Positions 32,811-42,063 of a DNA stretch of 64,000 nucleotides are shown one piece after another. Numbering within the stretch: position 1 is the stretch's first letter; each line of letters begins with the position of its first letter. The notes beneath the pieces were generated by a model. It did not search any database. It had not been told where the DNA came from and saw only the letters and a program-made list of their open reading frames with translations. The DNA is taken from NCBI GenBank assembly GCA_017520545.1, contig JAFXFM010000013.1, forward strand, positions 124,001-188,000. The letters are read 5' to 3'. Made by a program: the position numbers and the translations under genes. This stretch comes from Alistipes sp. (GTDB lineage Bacteria > Bacteroidota > Bacteroidia > Bacteroidales > Rikenellaceae).

Positions 32811-33620
32811 ATGAAGAAAGTAGCATTATTACTATTGTCGGTATTTGCCGTTATTGGAGCAAGTGCGCAGACAGGCGCTTCGATGAAACGAGTGCTTGAG
32901 GGGTCGATGATTCTGGCACAACGAAACCTCTCGGAGGATGGAAAGGAGTTTGTGAGGAGTTTTCTCGGTCAGAGCTTCTACGAGGATGTGCAGTATCTCT
33001 ACTACCTCGAAAAGAAGAATCAGGCGGAGTATTCGTCAGATATTCATTTCCTCTATCTCGACAAAAATTTCCGCCCGATGAAGCGCGAGGGCGACGACCT
33101 TATCGCGACTATCGAGGCGTCGATGGCTATTGTACGCGATCGAGAGGGTAGAGAGCGTGCGGAGGTTGTAATGGCCTTGCGTACGATTATTAATTTGATG
33201 AGTGATATGCACAATATCGGGCACGTCCGTTTGGAGAGTGTGCCTCACTCGATGCAGGATTTTAAGATATGGCGTTACAATGGCGACACTCCGAAGTACA
33301 TCAAACGTAAATATCAGGTAGAGTGGTCGCGCTTTTGGAATGTGTATAGTGGTAGCCATAGCGGTATGACCGGCGCGATGTGGGCTGACGACTACGAGTT
33401 GGCATATGGTGCAAAGGCAAATGAGTATGCAGCAGGCTCGCTGTACGATTGGGTGGCAGACATCGGAAAGAGTGCCAACGAAATCTATAAGTGGGCGGTT
33501 CCGGACTATGAAATGTCCCGTATCCAGCGCAACGATTTGGAAGATTTCTACTTCGAGATGATGGCGAAGTTGGGATATCGCTTGGCTAAAATGCTCGATA
33601 TGTTGGCGCAGCAGCAGTAA
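32811..33620 (+). CDS. S1/P1-nuclease-like protein, degenerate form A1
   Basis: 269-residue exported protein (signal peptide ending 'IGASAQ'). The helical body matches the next four genes and, more distantly, the S1/P1 nuclease/zinc phospholipase C fold. Compared with P1 nuclease it lacks the N-terminal Trp zinc ligand, has Asn for the His in the core motif ('INLMSDMHNIGH' against HxxxDxH...H), and 'SRFWN' where HxxWD is expected. The Asp and the distal His of the core motif survive. It is therefore probably a catalytically impaired paralogue. It is the first gene of a five-gene run. Confidence 0.72.
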   Translation: MKKVALLLLSVFAVIGASAQTGASMKRVLEGSMILAQRNLSEDGKEFVRSFLGQSFYEDVQYLYYLEKKNQAEYSSDIHFLYLDKNFRPMKREGDDLIATIEASMAIVRDREGRERAEVVMALRTIINLMSDMHNIGHVRLESVPHSMQDFKIWRYNGDTPKYIKRKYQVEWSRFWNVYSGSHSGMTGAMWADDYELAYGAKANEYAAGSLYDWVADIGKSANEIYKWAVPDYEMSRIQRNDLEDFYFEMMAKLGYRLAKMLDMLAQQQ

Positions 33621-33661
33621 TACGTAAATTATTAAGTATAAACTAATAAACAACTAACAAG

Positions 33662-34450
33662 ATGAAAAAACTTATTGTTTTGATTATCTCATTTGCGGTT
33701 ATCTCCGTGAATAGTGCTATGGCTTGGGGTGGCTTTGCTCACTCCGCCATTACCGAGATTGCAGAGCGCAACCTAACACCGCAGGCTCGCGAGCAGATTC
33801 ATCACTATTTGAACCACTCGCTTCCATTCTATGCAATTTGGATGGACCAGTATCGTTACACCGACCCATATCGCCCGTCGGGCAAGTGGCACAGCAACTG
33901 GATGGACGCTGATGGTGCAGTCGATATGGCTAACGAGAAGTGTGCGGCATATCAGGTTACACGTATTCAGAAGTTGATGAAGAACTACAAGAATATGCCG
34001 AAGGAGGAGGTGCGTCTGAATTTGCTCTACCTCATTCACTTGGTGGCGGATATGCACTGCCCGGGACACAATGTGTGGCCAAAGAAGTCGCATCCGCAGT
34101 ACTACTACCACCTTACTAACAACAAGGGTAAGAAGGAGAGCTTCCACAAAGTTTGGGACGTAGATGCTATTCAGTATGGTCGTAAGAAGTGGACTGCAAG
34201 CTACTATGCAGACAAGATGGCAACCCTCTCGCCAAAGGAGATTAAGAAAATTTGCAAGGGAACGCCTTACAAGTGGGCAGCTACGAGTCTTCCGAATGCC
34301 GAGAAGACATTTGAATTGACTCCGAAGGGCTCGAACAAGCAGAAGTATTCGAAGCAGACTCGCGAGGAGATGCGTCGTATATGCGATGAGGAGGCAGTTA
34401 AAGCGGGTTATCGCTTGGCTTATGTTATGAATCAGATTTTCAAGAAGTAA
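33662..34450 (+). CDS. S1/P1-type nuclease, complete catalytic set B1
   Basis: 262-residue exported enzyme. Signal cleavage after 'AMA' leaves an N-terminal Trp (residue 22), the first zinc ligand of this fold, with His27 as the second. The others are visible: Asp in 'IWMDQYR', His in 'KWHSNW', the core 'LIHLVADMHCPGH' (His, Asp, His) and 'HKVWD' (His and Asp). All nine ligands of the trinuclear zinc site are thus present. The family hydrolyses single-stranded nucleic acids and 3'-nucleotides or phospholipids. The substrate here is unknown; a periplasmic nucleotide-scavenging role is inference. Confidence 0.82.
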   Translation: MKKLIVLIISFAVISVNSAMAWGGFAHSAITEIAERNLTPQAREQIHHYLNHSLPFYAIWMDQYRYTDPYRPSGKWHSNWMDADGAVDMANEKCAAYQVTRIQKLMKNYKNMPKEEVRLNLLYLIHLVADMHCPGHNVWPKKSHPQYYYHLTNNKGKKESFHKVWDVDAIQYGRKKWTASYYADKMATLSPKEIKKICKGTPYKWAATSLPNAEKTFELTPKGSNKQKYSKQTREEMRRICDEEAVKAGYRLAYVMNQIFKK

Positions 34451-34456
34451 GGAGGG
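34449..34456 (+). promoter_or_regulatory. Unusually strong Shine-Dalgarno site
   Basis: AAGGAGGG overlaps the previous stop codon and lies 8 nt before the ATG at 34465. Most genes here lack such a site. Confidence 0.65.
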
Positions 34457-34464
34457 ACGAAATA

Positions 34465-35256
34465 ATGAAAAAGATATTTTTGGCACTTGCCCTTTTGATG
34501 GGCGTATATTCGGCGCAGGCTTGGAATTGGGTATATGACCAGGCGACTCTATTGTTGGCTTACGAGAATATGACTCCGAAGGCTCAGGAGGAGTTGAAGC
34601 GATACCTTGGCGAGAATATCCGTTCGCAGGTTCAGACCTTCGAGGCGGCACGCAAAAAGGGCGATTTGCTCGAAACCGCCGATTGGCGCACTATTACTCT
34701 CGATTCGGAGTTGAAGCCTGTTTTGGCTGATGATAAGAACGCTATCGTTCAAATTGAGAATGCTGTTGAGGTCGTTAAGAATCGCGCATCGAAGAGTGAG
34801 GACGAGGTGGAATTTGCAATACGTAAAATCATTGAATTGACTATCGAGATGCACAATATCGCAAACGTATACCTCGAAGATTACCCATATTCGAAGGAGG
34901 ACTTCGAGTATCGTCATTCGCAGGGTGGCTACGGCAAGAAGGAGAAGTTTAAGAATCGCAAGTGGAAGAGCCTCTGGACCTATGGCTTCTCGGTTTTCCA
35001 CTCGGCTTGGTCGGCAGAGATGCACGTACGCGATTTGAAGGTTTGCCACGGTCGCTACAAGGATCAGTATATGGCAGGCACAGTTCGCGATTGGGCAACA
35101 GATATGGGTAAACTTGCAAAGCCGCTCTATGAGTGGGCAGGTCCATTCTGCGACCTCTCGCGTCAGTCTCACGCCGAAGAGGAGGAGCGCTTCTATGCGG
35201 GTGTGGCTCGTGCATCGTTCCGCATCGCTGCGCTGATGAACGAGGCTACAAAATAG
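34465..35256 (+). CDS. S1/P1-nuclease-like protein, degenerate form A2
   Basis: 263-residue exported paralogue. Cleavage after 'AQA' would leave Trp20 at the mature N-terminus as in the active enzymes, but the expected His six residues on is Asp25 ('WNWVYD'). The core motif reads 'IELTIEMHNIANV' (Glu, Glu and Asn for His, Asp and His), 'DWRTITLD' replaces the WHS block, and 'KSLWT' replaces HxxWD. Zinc binding is almost certainly lost. A partner or regulatory role for the neighbouring active enzyme is possible but unproven. Confidence 0.72.
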   Translation: MKKIFLALALLMGVYSAQAWNWVYDQATLLLAYENMTPKAQEELKRYLGENIRSQVQTFEAARKKGDLLETADWRTITLDSELKPVLADDKNAIVQIENAVEVVKNRASKSEDEVEFAIRKIIELTIEMHNIANVYLEDYPYSKEDFEYRHSQGGYGKKEKFKNRKWKSLWTYGFSVFHSAWSAEMHVRDLKVCHGRYKDQYMAGTVRDWATDMGKLAKPLYEWAGPFCDLSRQSHAEEEERFYAGVARASFRIAALMNEATK

Positions 35257-35282
35257 TATGAACACATCAAGCTTAATTTATT

Positions 35283-36083
35283 ATGAAACAGACAATTCTT
35301 AAAACTTTGCTTGTTGCGGTGGCGGCGATGTTCGTTACCGAGCGAGCTGTGGCGTGGGAGAATGTCGGACACGCCGTTATTGCCTACAACGCAGAGCGAC
35401 TGCTCGACCCCGAGGTGAAGGCAAAGTGTCGCCACTATCTCAAAGCCACAATCCCTTTCTACGCGACGTGGATGGATCAGGCTCGTTCAATTGAGCCGTA
35501 TACTGTGTGCGACAAGTGGCACAGCACCAATATCGATGCTAATAATAAGGTGGTTGTGGGCAAATCGACAACCGGAGCCTATCACATTGAGCGTATTCGC
35601 AAGGAGATGGCTAATGGTGCCTACAAAAATATGTCCGATTCGTTGGTGAAGATTAACTTGCAGTATCTTATCCATATGGTTGGTGATCACCACTGCCCTG
35701 TGCACGTGCGTTGGAGCAAGAAGTCGCACCCTCAATACCATTACAGCCTTTTGAATAAAGGCAAAAAACGTAGTCCGCACGGCTTCTGGGACGGTGCTAT
35801 CAAGTTCCGTCGCAGTAATTGGACCGCAGAGAAGCACTTCGAGAATATGCAGCTCCTCTCGCCAAAGAAGGCAAAGAAAATACAGAAGGGTACAGCCTAC
35901 GATTGGACACAGGAGACTGCCGATGTGTGGCGCAAGTATTGTTATCCGGCAATGCCTGAGGGTACCGAGATTTCAAAAATGAGTGAAGAGGATGTTGCTA
36001 CGGTTCACGCTATTGTGGATAAGCAGGTGCAACGTGCAGCATATCGTTTGGCTGGAGTATTAACTGAAATTTTTAAGGAGTAA
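35283..36083 (+). CDS. S1/P1-type nuclease, complete catalytic set B2
   Basis: 266-residue exported enzyme, close paralogue of the gene at 33662. The mature N-terminus is Trp25 after 'AVA', with His30. Asp in 'TWMDQAR', His in 'KWHSTN', core 'LIHMVGDHHCPVH', and 'HGFWD' complete the zinc set. It is predicted to be an active periplasmic or secreted zinc phosphodiesterase/nucleotidase. It sits between two degenerate paralogues and starts 26 nt after the previous stop. Confidence 0.82.
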   Translation: MKQTILKTLLVAVAAMFVTERAVAWENVGHAVIAYNAERLLDPEVKAKCRHYLKATIPFYATWMDQARSIEPYTVCDKWHSTNIDANNKVVVGKSTTGAYHIERIRKEMANGAYKNMSDSLVKINLQYLIHMVGDHHCPVHVRWSKKSHPQYHYSLLNKGKKRSPHGFWDGAIKFRRSNWTAEKHFENMQLLSPKKAKKIQKGTAYDWTQETADVWRKYCYPAMPEGTEISKMSEEDVATVHAIVDKQVQRAAYRLAGVLTEIFKE

Positions 36084-36089
36084 GAGCGT

Positions 36090-36890
36090 ATGAAGAAGAT
36101 TATATTGGCGGTGTTGCTTATTGCAGCGACACTCTCGGCAAAGGCGTGGAGTACAAACCACGACAAGGCGGTGCTTTTGGTTGCGTCGCAGAACTATACA
36201 CCTGCAACTCGCGCATTGGTTACGGAGTATGTAGGAGAGGACCATACCCGTCCGTCAAACCACCTTGCTTGGCATCGCCGTAATGGTCGCCACCTCGAAA
36301 CAGAGGGCTGGCACACGCTCCATCTCGATGCAAATCTGCAACCTGCGGCAAAGGATGCTAATGATGCTTATGTGCAGATAGAGAAGGCGTTGGAGATTGT
36401 TCGTAACCACGAGCAGCACGACAAAGCAACGGTTAGTTTTGCTATTCAGACGGTGATGAATCTCGTTATTGATATGCACAACCTTTCGAATGTGAAGATT
36501 GAGGGTATTCCTCTCTCGGGTACCGATTTCCAGTTGGATATCTCGCAGTGTACCGTAGCGGGTCGCCCAATCAAGACCTTCAAGTATTCGTGGAAGAAGC
36601 TTTGGACGCACCGTTATCCTACGTTCCACGGCAATGCGGTCTATTCGCCGCAGATGTGGTCTGAGGATATCGTTTGTATGTATGGCGACAAGAAGGAGGA
36701 GTTCTCGAAGGGAACGCTGAAAGAGTGGTGTACCGACATCGGTACCTATACCAAGGGTGTTCACGCAGTTTTGGAGAAGGAGGGTCGCTTTATTCATAAG
36801 ACGGTGCAGGAGCACGAGCCTCTGAATATGGCGTGTTTAGCCCGTGCAGCGTATCGTATCGCGGTGTTGCTAAACGAGAATTTGAAGTAA
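36090..36890 (+). CDS. S1/P1-nuclease-like protein, degenerate form A3
   Basis: 266-residue exported paralogue, last of the five. It keeps the mature N-terminal Trp20 ('WSTNHD') and the WH block ('GWHTLHLD'), and one core Asp ('MNLVIDMHNLSNV'). It has Asn for both core His positions and 'KKLWT' for HxxWD. Partial loss differs from form A2, so decay of the site occurred independently or in stages. The start lies 6 nt after the previous stop, and a terminator follows the gene. Confidence 0.72.
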   Translation: MKKIILAVLLIAATLSAKAWSTNHDKAVLLVASQNYTPATRALVTEYVGEDHTRPSNHLAWHRRNGRHLETEGWHTLHLDANLQPAAKDANDAYVQIEKALEIVRNHEQHDKATVSFAIQTVMNLVIDMHNLSNVKIEGIPLSGTDFQLDISQCTVAGRPIKTFKYSWKKLWTHRYPTFHGNAVYSPQMWSEDIVCMYGDKKEEFSKGTLKEWCTDIGTYTKGVHAVLEKEGRFIHKTVQEHEPLNMACLARAAYRIAVLLNENLK

Positions 36891-36911
36891 TTTGAAAATA
36901 AAATAAAAATT

Positions 36912-36945
36912 AGCGCGGTGAAATGTAATTTCACTGCGCTTTTCT
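36912..36945 (+). terminator. Terminator of the S1/P1 operon
   Basis: Arms 36912-36924 and 36928-36940 (one G.T pair), followed by a T-rich tract that merges with the murG promoter. Confidence 0.85.
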
Positions 36946-36976
36946 TTTGTAGTTAGAATAATTATAGTTACTTTTG
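36946..36976 (+). promoter_or_regulatory. Promoter for the murG-ftsZ cluster
   Basis: TTTG (36946-36949), exactly 19 nt, then TACTTTTG (36969-36976): a full match to the Bacteroidota consensus, 39 nt before the murG ATG. Confidence 0.75.
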
Positions 36977-37015
36977 TAACTAATTAGCAAGATTGCACAA
37001 AAAGTAGCATCGAAA

Positions 37016-38119
37016 ATGAAGAGAATTATTCTATCCGGAGGAGGTACCGGAGGTCATATCTACCCAGCAGTTTCGGTTGCCGAAGAGTTGAAAAAACGCT
37101 TTGGCGAAGATGTTGAAATCCTCTTTGTGGGCGCCGAGGGTAAAATGGAGATGACGCTTATCCCAAACTTGGGCTACAATATCAAGGGTTTGAAGATTGT
37201 GGGCTTGCAGCGCAGATTCACTTGGCAGAACTTTGCTTTGCCATACTATCTCTTGCGAAGCCTTAATCAGGCACGTCGTATCATCAAGGAGTTTAAGCCC
37301 GATGTTGTTGCAGGCTTTGGCGGTTATGCAAGTGCACCTGTTGTATTTGTGGCACAGCGAATGGGTATTCCTACCGTTATTCAGGAGCAGAACTCCTATG
37401 CAGGTCTTGTGAATAAACTTGTTGCAGGTCGTAGCAAGAAAATTTGCGTGGCTTACGACGGTATGGAGAGATTTTTCGACCAGGACAAAATTGTACATAC
37501 AGGAAACCCTCTGCGTAGTGCTTTTGGTAGTGGCAACATCGACCGTGCGGCGGCGTTTGCTCACTACGGTTTGAAGGAGGGTTTGCCTACAATTCTGCTC
37601 GTAGGTGGCTCGCTTGGAACGCGTACGCTGAACAATATGATGAAGTCGTGGATCGTAACGCTTGGTGGCGAGGCTCCCGTGCAGGTTATCTGGCAGACAG
37701 GCCGTTTCTACGAGAAGGAGATGCGCGAGTTTTTCAAGAATTATCCTACCAAGAACATTTCGCTCGTGCCGTTTGTGGATAGAATGGACTACGCCTACGA
37801 AATTGCCGATTTGGTTATCTCGCGTAGTGGAGCTTGTACGGTGTCGGAGTTGTGCTTGGCAAAGAAACCTACGCTCTTTGTTCCGTCGCCTAACGTGGCC
37901 GAGGATCATCAGACCAAGAATGCTATGGCGTTGGTGAATAAGGGCGCTGCGGCTATGGTGAAAGATGCGGATGCTGCAGACTGTGGCATCTCGACGGCAT
38001 TGAAGATGATTGCCGACAAGGAGTTGCTTGCAAAGTTGTCGGAGAATATAGCGAAGTTGGCGACGCCCGATGCTGCGGAACGTGTGGCCGACGAGATTGT
38101 AAAATTGATAAAAGAGTAG
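37016..38119 (+). CDS. murG: UDP-GlcNAc--lipid I GlcNAc transferase MurG
   Basis: 367-residue peripheral inner membrane glycosyltransferase making lipid II for peptidoglycan. 'LSGGGTGGHIYPAV' near the N-terminus is the MurG glycine loop, 'GFGGYASAPVV' the second loop, and 'SRSGACTVSEL' plus 'AEDHQTKNA' (about 290-310) form the UDP-GlcNAc site. It opens a cluster with murC, ftsQ, ftsA and ftsZ; the earlier dcw genes are not upstream in this window. Confidence 0.97.
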   Translation: MKRIILSGGGTGGHIYPAVSVAEELKKRFGEDVEILFVGAEGKMEMTLIPNLGYNIKGLKIVGLQRRFTWQNFALPYYLLRSLNQARRIIKEFKPDVVAGFGGYASAPVVFVAQRMGIPTVIQEQNSYAGLVNKLVAGRSKKICVAYDGMERFFDQDKIVHTGNPLRSAFGSGNIDRAAAFAHYGLKEGLPTILLVGGSLGTRTLNNMMKSWIVTLGGEAPVQVIWQTGRFYEKEMREFFKNYPTKNISLVPFVDRMDYAYEIADLVISRSGACTVSELCLAKKPTLFVPSPNVAEDHQTKNAMALVNKGAAAMVKDADAADCGISTALKMIADKELLAKLSENIAKLATPDAAERVADEIVKLIKE

Positions 38120-38127
38120 TCGAAGAG

Positions 38128-39504
38128 ATGAAAGATAGAGTATATTTCCTCGGTATAGGCGGAATCGGAATGAGCGCGTTGGCACGCTACTTCCTCCACG
38201 AAGGCTGGAAGGTGGCGGGCTACGATCGTACTGCAACCGATTTGACCCGTCGTTTGGAGGCGGAGGGTGCCGAGATTCACTACGAAGACGATGTGAAGCT
38301 TATCCCCGAGGCGTTTCTCGATAAGGAGCATACAGTGGTAATCTATACTCCTGCAATTCCGGCAGATCACTCGGAACAGGCGATGTTTCGTGCGGAGGGC
38401 TTCGAGATTAAGAAGCGTTCGCAGGTGTTGGGCTTACTCTCGCAGGGTAAATATGTGCAGGCGGTGTCAGGTACTCACGGTAAGACATCGACTTCGACTT
38501 TGACCGCTTGGTTGAACTATGCCGTATCGGGCGAGGGCTCGGCGTTCTTGGGAGGTATATCCAAGAATTTCGGCTCGAACTTGGTGCTCGGCACGGGAGA
38601 GCGTTTTGTGGTTGAGGCTGACGAGTTCGACCGCTCTTTCTTGCAGTTGTATCCAAACGCTGCGGTAGTAACTTCGGCAGATGCCGACCACCTCGATATT
38701 TATGGCACACACGAGAAGGTCAAGGAGGCGTTCTCGCAGTTTATCGCTCAAATCAAAGAGGGTGGAGTGCTCATTATGAAGAAGGGCGTTGATGTAGCTA
38801 TTACGAACGATAAAATTTCGGTATATTACTACTCCTATAACGAGGAGTGCGACTTCTATGCCAAGAATGTGGAGTTGTTGGAGGGTGGATACTATCGCTA
38901 CGACATCGTAACTCCTACGGGCGTTATTGAAGGCTGTACACTCGGTATCCCCGGCTGGGTGAATATCGAAAATTCGGTAGCTGCGGTGGCTCTGCTTTGG
39001 TCGGTGAAGCGTGATATCAAGTGCCACGACGCACTTCGCAAGGCATTGAAGGAGTTCTCTGGTGTTAAGCGTCGCTTCGAGTTCTATGTGAACACTCTGC
39101 AAGGTGTATATATGGACGACTATGCCCACCATCCACGCGAGTTGGCAGCTACTATCACTTCGGTAAAGCAGATGTTCCCGTCGCGTAAGGTTACGGCTAT
39201 ATTCCAGCCACACCTCTACACCCGTACTCGCGATTTGTATGTGGAGTTTGCCGAGGCATTGAGCGAGGCTGATGAGGTTGTGTTGTTGCCGATATATCCG
39301 GCTCGTGAGTTGCCTATCGAGGGCGTTACGACCGAGATTATCGCAAATCTTGTAACAAAGCCTTGTCGTATTGTCGAGCGTGAGGAGTTGGCACAAACTA
39401 TTGGCGAGATGACGACCGATGTTGTGGTGTCGTTCGGTGCGGGCAATATAGACGCTTGCTGTGAGGCGATAGCCAAAGTGGTAGAACAAAAAGCAAAGAG
39501 ATAG
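38128..39504 (+). CDS. murC: UDP-N-acetylmuramate--L-alanine ligase
   Basis: 458-residue ATP-dependent ligase adding L-Ala to UDP-MurNAc. 'FLGIGGIGMSALA' binds the UDP-sugar, the ATP P-loop is 'GTHGKTSTST' (about residues 114-123), and 'DDYAHHPRELAATI' (about 330-343) is the Mur ligase C-terminal signature. It follows murG by 8 nt. Confidence 0.97.
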   Translation: MKDRVYFLGIGGIGMSALARYFLHEGWKVAGYDRTATDLTRRLEAEGAEIHYEDDVKLIPEAFLDKEHTVVIYTPAIPADHSEQAMFRAEGFEIKKRSQVLGLLSQGKYVQAVSGTHGKTSTSTLTAWLNYAVSGEGSAFLGGISKNFGSNLVLGTGERFVVEADEFDRSFLQLYPNAAVVTSADADHLDIYGTHEKVKEAFSQFIAQIKEGGVLIMKKGVDVAITNDKISVYYYSYNEECDFYAKNVELLEGGYYRYDIVTPTGVIEGCTLGIPGWVNIENSVAAVALLWSVKRDIKCHDALRKALKEFSGVKRRFEFYVNTLQGVYMDDYAHHPRELAATITSVKQMFPSRKVTAIFQPHLYTRTRDLYVEFAEALSEADEVVLLPIYPARELPIEGVTTEIIANLVTKPCRIVEREELAQTIGEMTTDVVVSFGAGNIDACCEAIAKVVEQKAKR

Positions 39505-39536
39505 AGGGTAGTTTATAGTTGTAATTCTCAATTTGT

Positions 39537-40514
39537 ATGTGGCGTAAGATAGGTCTGGTGGTAGCGGTGATAATAGGGTGGGGAGTAATCCTTGCCTATA
39601 TCATCTTTGCATCGCATCTTGCGCAACAGCATCGTGCCGAGCAACGTGTCGAGAAGGTTGAGATTGTGTTGCCTAATGTCGAGAAGGGACGATTTGCTAC
39701 GAAGGAGCAGATACGGCGCCATCTCGATTATCTCCATATTAGAACTGAGGGCGAGTTGATAGATAGTGTCGATTTGACAAGAATCGAGGAGTGCCTTTCC
39801 AAAGAAGGCTTTGTGAAGGGTGTGGATAGTTACGTTACCTCGTCGGGCAAGCTATATATCGATATTCATCAGCACGAGCCCATATTACGACTTATGTGCG
39901 GAGGCTTGAATGTTTATGTAACGAAGGAGCGTGATGTGTTTTGCCCGCCACGAGGTTCTGCCTGCTACACCTCGGTTATAACGGGTAGCTACAAACCTCA
40001 TTTTGGCAGAGGTTACGAGGGTAACGCCGAGGTATATTTCGATAAGTTGCTTGGCGACAAGGATGACGAAATATTCGGAATAGAGAATGAGTTGGCAACG
40101 GTTAATAGTAAGCGCAGAAAGAGTGATGATGAGGTGGAACTTGCCGATTTGGACCGTCGTGAAATGCAGCTCAAAGAGCAACAATTGCTTGCCGAGAAGA
40201 GCAAAAAAAACTTGCTGAAAAAACGCACTGATTTTGTCAATCTCATTAACTTTGTATCTCGAGTTGAGAGCGATAACTTTTGGTCGGCAGAGATTTCACA
40301 ATTTGTCGCAGATACGACCTATATGGGCGAGATAACTCTGCGAATGATACCTCGCAGTGGCAACTTCGAAATCGAATTTGGAACTCTTGATAATAGTGCC
40401 GGAAAGTTGGCTAAATTGCAAAAATTCTACGACAAGGGTTTGCCTTATGTCGGCTGGGAGCGATACAAGCTGGTCGATGTAAGATACGATAAGCAGATAA
40501 TATGTAAAGAATAA
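39537..40514 (+). CDS. ftsQ: Cell division protein FtsQ with coiled-coil insert
   Basis: 325-residue bitopic divisome protein: one N-terminal membrane segment (about 5-27), a POTRA-like region ('GRFATKEQIRRHLDYL', 'VDLTRIEECLSKEGFV') and a beta domain ending in 'WERYKLVDVRYDKQIICKE'. Between these lies a very charged helical stretch (about residues 170-235, rich in Lys, Glu and Asp) that looks like a coiled coil and makes the protein longer than most FtsQ. Assignment rests on this architecture and the position between murC and ftsA. Confidence 0.88.
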   Translation: MWRKIGLVVAVIIGWGVILAYIIFASHLAQQHRAEQRVEKVEIVLPNVEKGRFATKEQIRRHLDYLHIRTEGELIDSVDLTRIEECLSKEGFVKGVDSYVTSSGKLYIDIHQHEPILRLMCGGLNVYVTKERDVFCPPRGSACYTSVITGSYKPHFGRGYEGNAEVYFDKLLGDKDDEIFGIENELATVNSKRRKSDDEVELADLDRREMQLKEQQLLAEKSKKNLLKKRTDFVNLINFVSRVESDNFWSAEISQFVADTTYMGEITLRMIPRSGNFEIEFGTLDNSAGKLAKLQKFYDKGLPYVGWERYKLVDVRYDKQIICKE

Positions 40515-40525
40515 ATATAGATAGT

Positions 40526-42034
40526 ATGACAGTGGTAGAGAAGGATAACGTAGAGCGCAAGGAGTATATCGTTGGCTTGGATATAGGCTCTTCGAATATC
40601 GTTATGGCGGTAGGCGAGCGCAAGGAGGATGGCGAAGTGGCTGTTCTTGGCGTTGAGGTTCAAAAGATTGAGAGCTGCGTTAAGGATGGAGATGTTACCA
40701 ATCATCTTCTTCTTGGCGATGCTATCATCAAGGCCAAGAGTGCATTGGAGAACGATTTGGGCGTAAAACTCAACTCCGCATACGTCGGCATATCGGGACG
40801 TTCGGCATATTGCGTGCGCTATGAGGATTATGTCGAGATTAACGAGCGATCGGGCTGTGTAACCGATTTCGATATGAAGGAGTTGAATACCCGTATCGAT
40901 ATGGTTGTTCCGGGCGGTGGCGATCAGATTATAGATCGTATTCCGCTTCGGTATGTTATCGACGACCATCAGGAGGTGCAGGACCCGCTCGGTGCGTATG
41001 GTCGCAAACTCTCGGTAACATACCTCTTCGTGCTGGTTGGCAGGCACCAAATCGACCGCGTAAATCGAGCTTTGCATCGTGCAGAGATTAAGTCGTGCGG
41101 CTTGTGCGTTAATCCGACTCTGTTGGCAGATCTGCTTTTGAGTCCCGACGAGAAGGAGGAGGGTGTAGCGATTGTCGATATAGGTGGCGACTTGACCGAT
41201 ATCTCGATTATCCGCGAGGGTAAGTTAAACTACTTCTCATCGTTGCCTATTGGCTCGTCGAGTATCAACAACGACCTCCACGAGTTTTTGAAGATACAGA
41301 AGAAGGATATAGATCTGATTAAGCATAAGCACGGCTCGGCGATAGCAAGTTCTGTTCCCGAGGATACGGCTATCTCAGTAAAGACGGCGGGACACGCCAA
41401 GAAGTCGGTTCTGCAACGAAATATTGCGGAGATTGCCGAGGAGCGATTGAAGGATATTGCACAGTTTGTGATGCGCGAGTTGAAGGCTGCGAAGTTCTCG
41501 ACAAAGATTCCGTGCGGAGTGGTTCTTACGGGAGGTGCTACGTACCTATCGAATATCGACCAACTCTTTGCGCGTGAGTTGAATATGGAGGTGCGTCTCG
41601 GCTCGATGTTGTACGGCTTGGACGATAATTCGCAGGAGATGGTCTGCCCACTTCCGCAGTCGGCGGCTATGGCATTGTTGCTCTATGGCTCGAAGCACGA
41701 TGCTTGCGATACAAGAGAGTTTGGCGCCTCTCCTATCGAGGAAGAGGAGGTAGAGCCTGCGCCAACCCCAACCCCAACGCCAACCGTTACAACACCGCCA
41801 ACAACTGCTCCTGTAACGCCACCGACAACTGCTCCTGTAACGCCACCGACAACTCCTGAGGTAGTGCCGCCAGCAGATGATACGGTAACACCGCCGGAAG
41901 ATGGTTCGAACAAACTACCTCCAATCGAGGAGCCACCGGTAAAGCCAAAGCCGGAACCTGAGACCAAGAAGTGGTGGGAGAAGGTTCGTACTTGGGTCGA
42001 GACACGATTTGATGATGACGATCAATACATTTAG
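40526..42034 (+). CDS. ftsA: Cell division protein FtsA with Pro/Thr-rich linker
   Basis: 502-residue actin-like protein that tethers FtsZ to the membrane. ATPase blocks are 'VGLDIGSSNIVMAVGE', 'GVAIVDIGGDLTDIS' and 'GVVLTGGATYLSNI'. After residue 410 there is a Pro/Thr/Glu-rich linker encoded partly by a 24-nt direct repeat (about 41802-41855) and short CCAACC repeats. An amphipathic C-terminal helix ('KWWEKVRTWVETRF') follows as the membrane-targeting element. The linker length is likely variable between strains (inference). Confidence 0.95.
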   Translation: MTVVEKDNVERKEYIVGLDIGSSNIVMAVGERKEDGEVAVLGVEVQKIESCVKDGDVTNHLLLGDAIIKAKSALENDLGVKLNSAYVGISGRSAYCVRYEDYVEINERSGCVTDFDMKELNTRIDMVVPGGGDQIIDRIPLRYVIDDHQEVQDPLGAYGRKLSVTYLFVLVGRHQIDRVNRALHRAEIKSCGLCVNPTLLADLLLSPDEKEEGVAIVDIGGDLTDISIIREGKLNYFSSLPIGSSSINNDLHEFLKIQKKDIDLIKHKHGSAIASSVPEDTAISVKTAGHAKKSVLQRNIAEIAEERLKDIAQFVMRELKAAKFSTKIPCGVVLTGGATYLSNIDQLFARELNMEVRLGSMLYGLDDNSQEMVCPLPQSAAMALLLYGSKHDACDTREFGASPIEEEEVEPAPTPTPTPTVTTPPTTAPVTPPTTAPVTPPTTPEVVPPADDTVTPPEDGSNKLPPIEEPPVKPKPEPETKKWWEKVRTWVETRFDDDDQYI

Positions 42035-42063
42035 AGTAGATTTGCAGTTAAGAGAGTAAAGAT

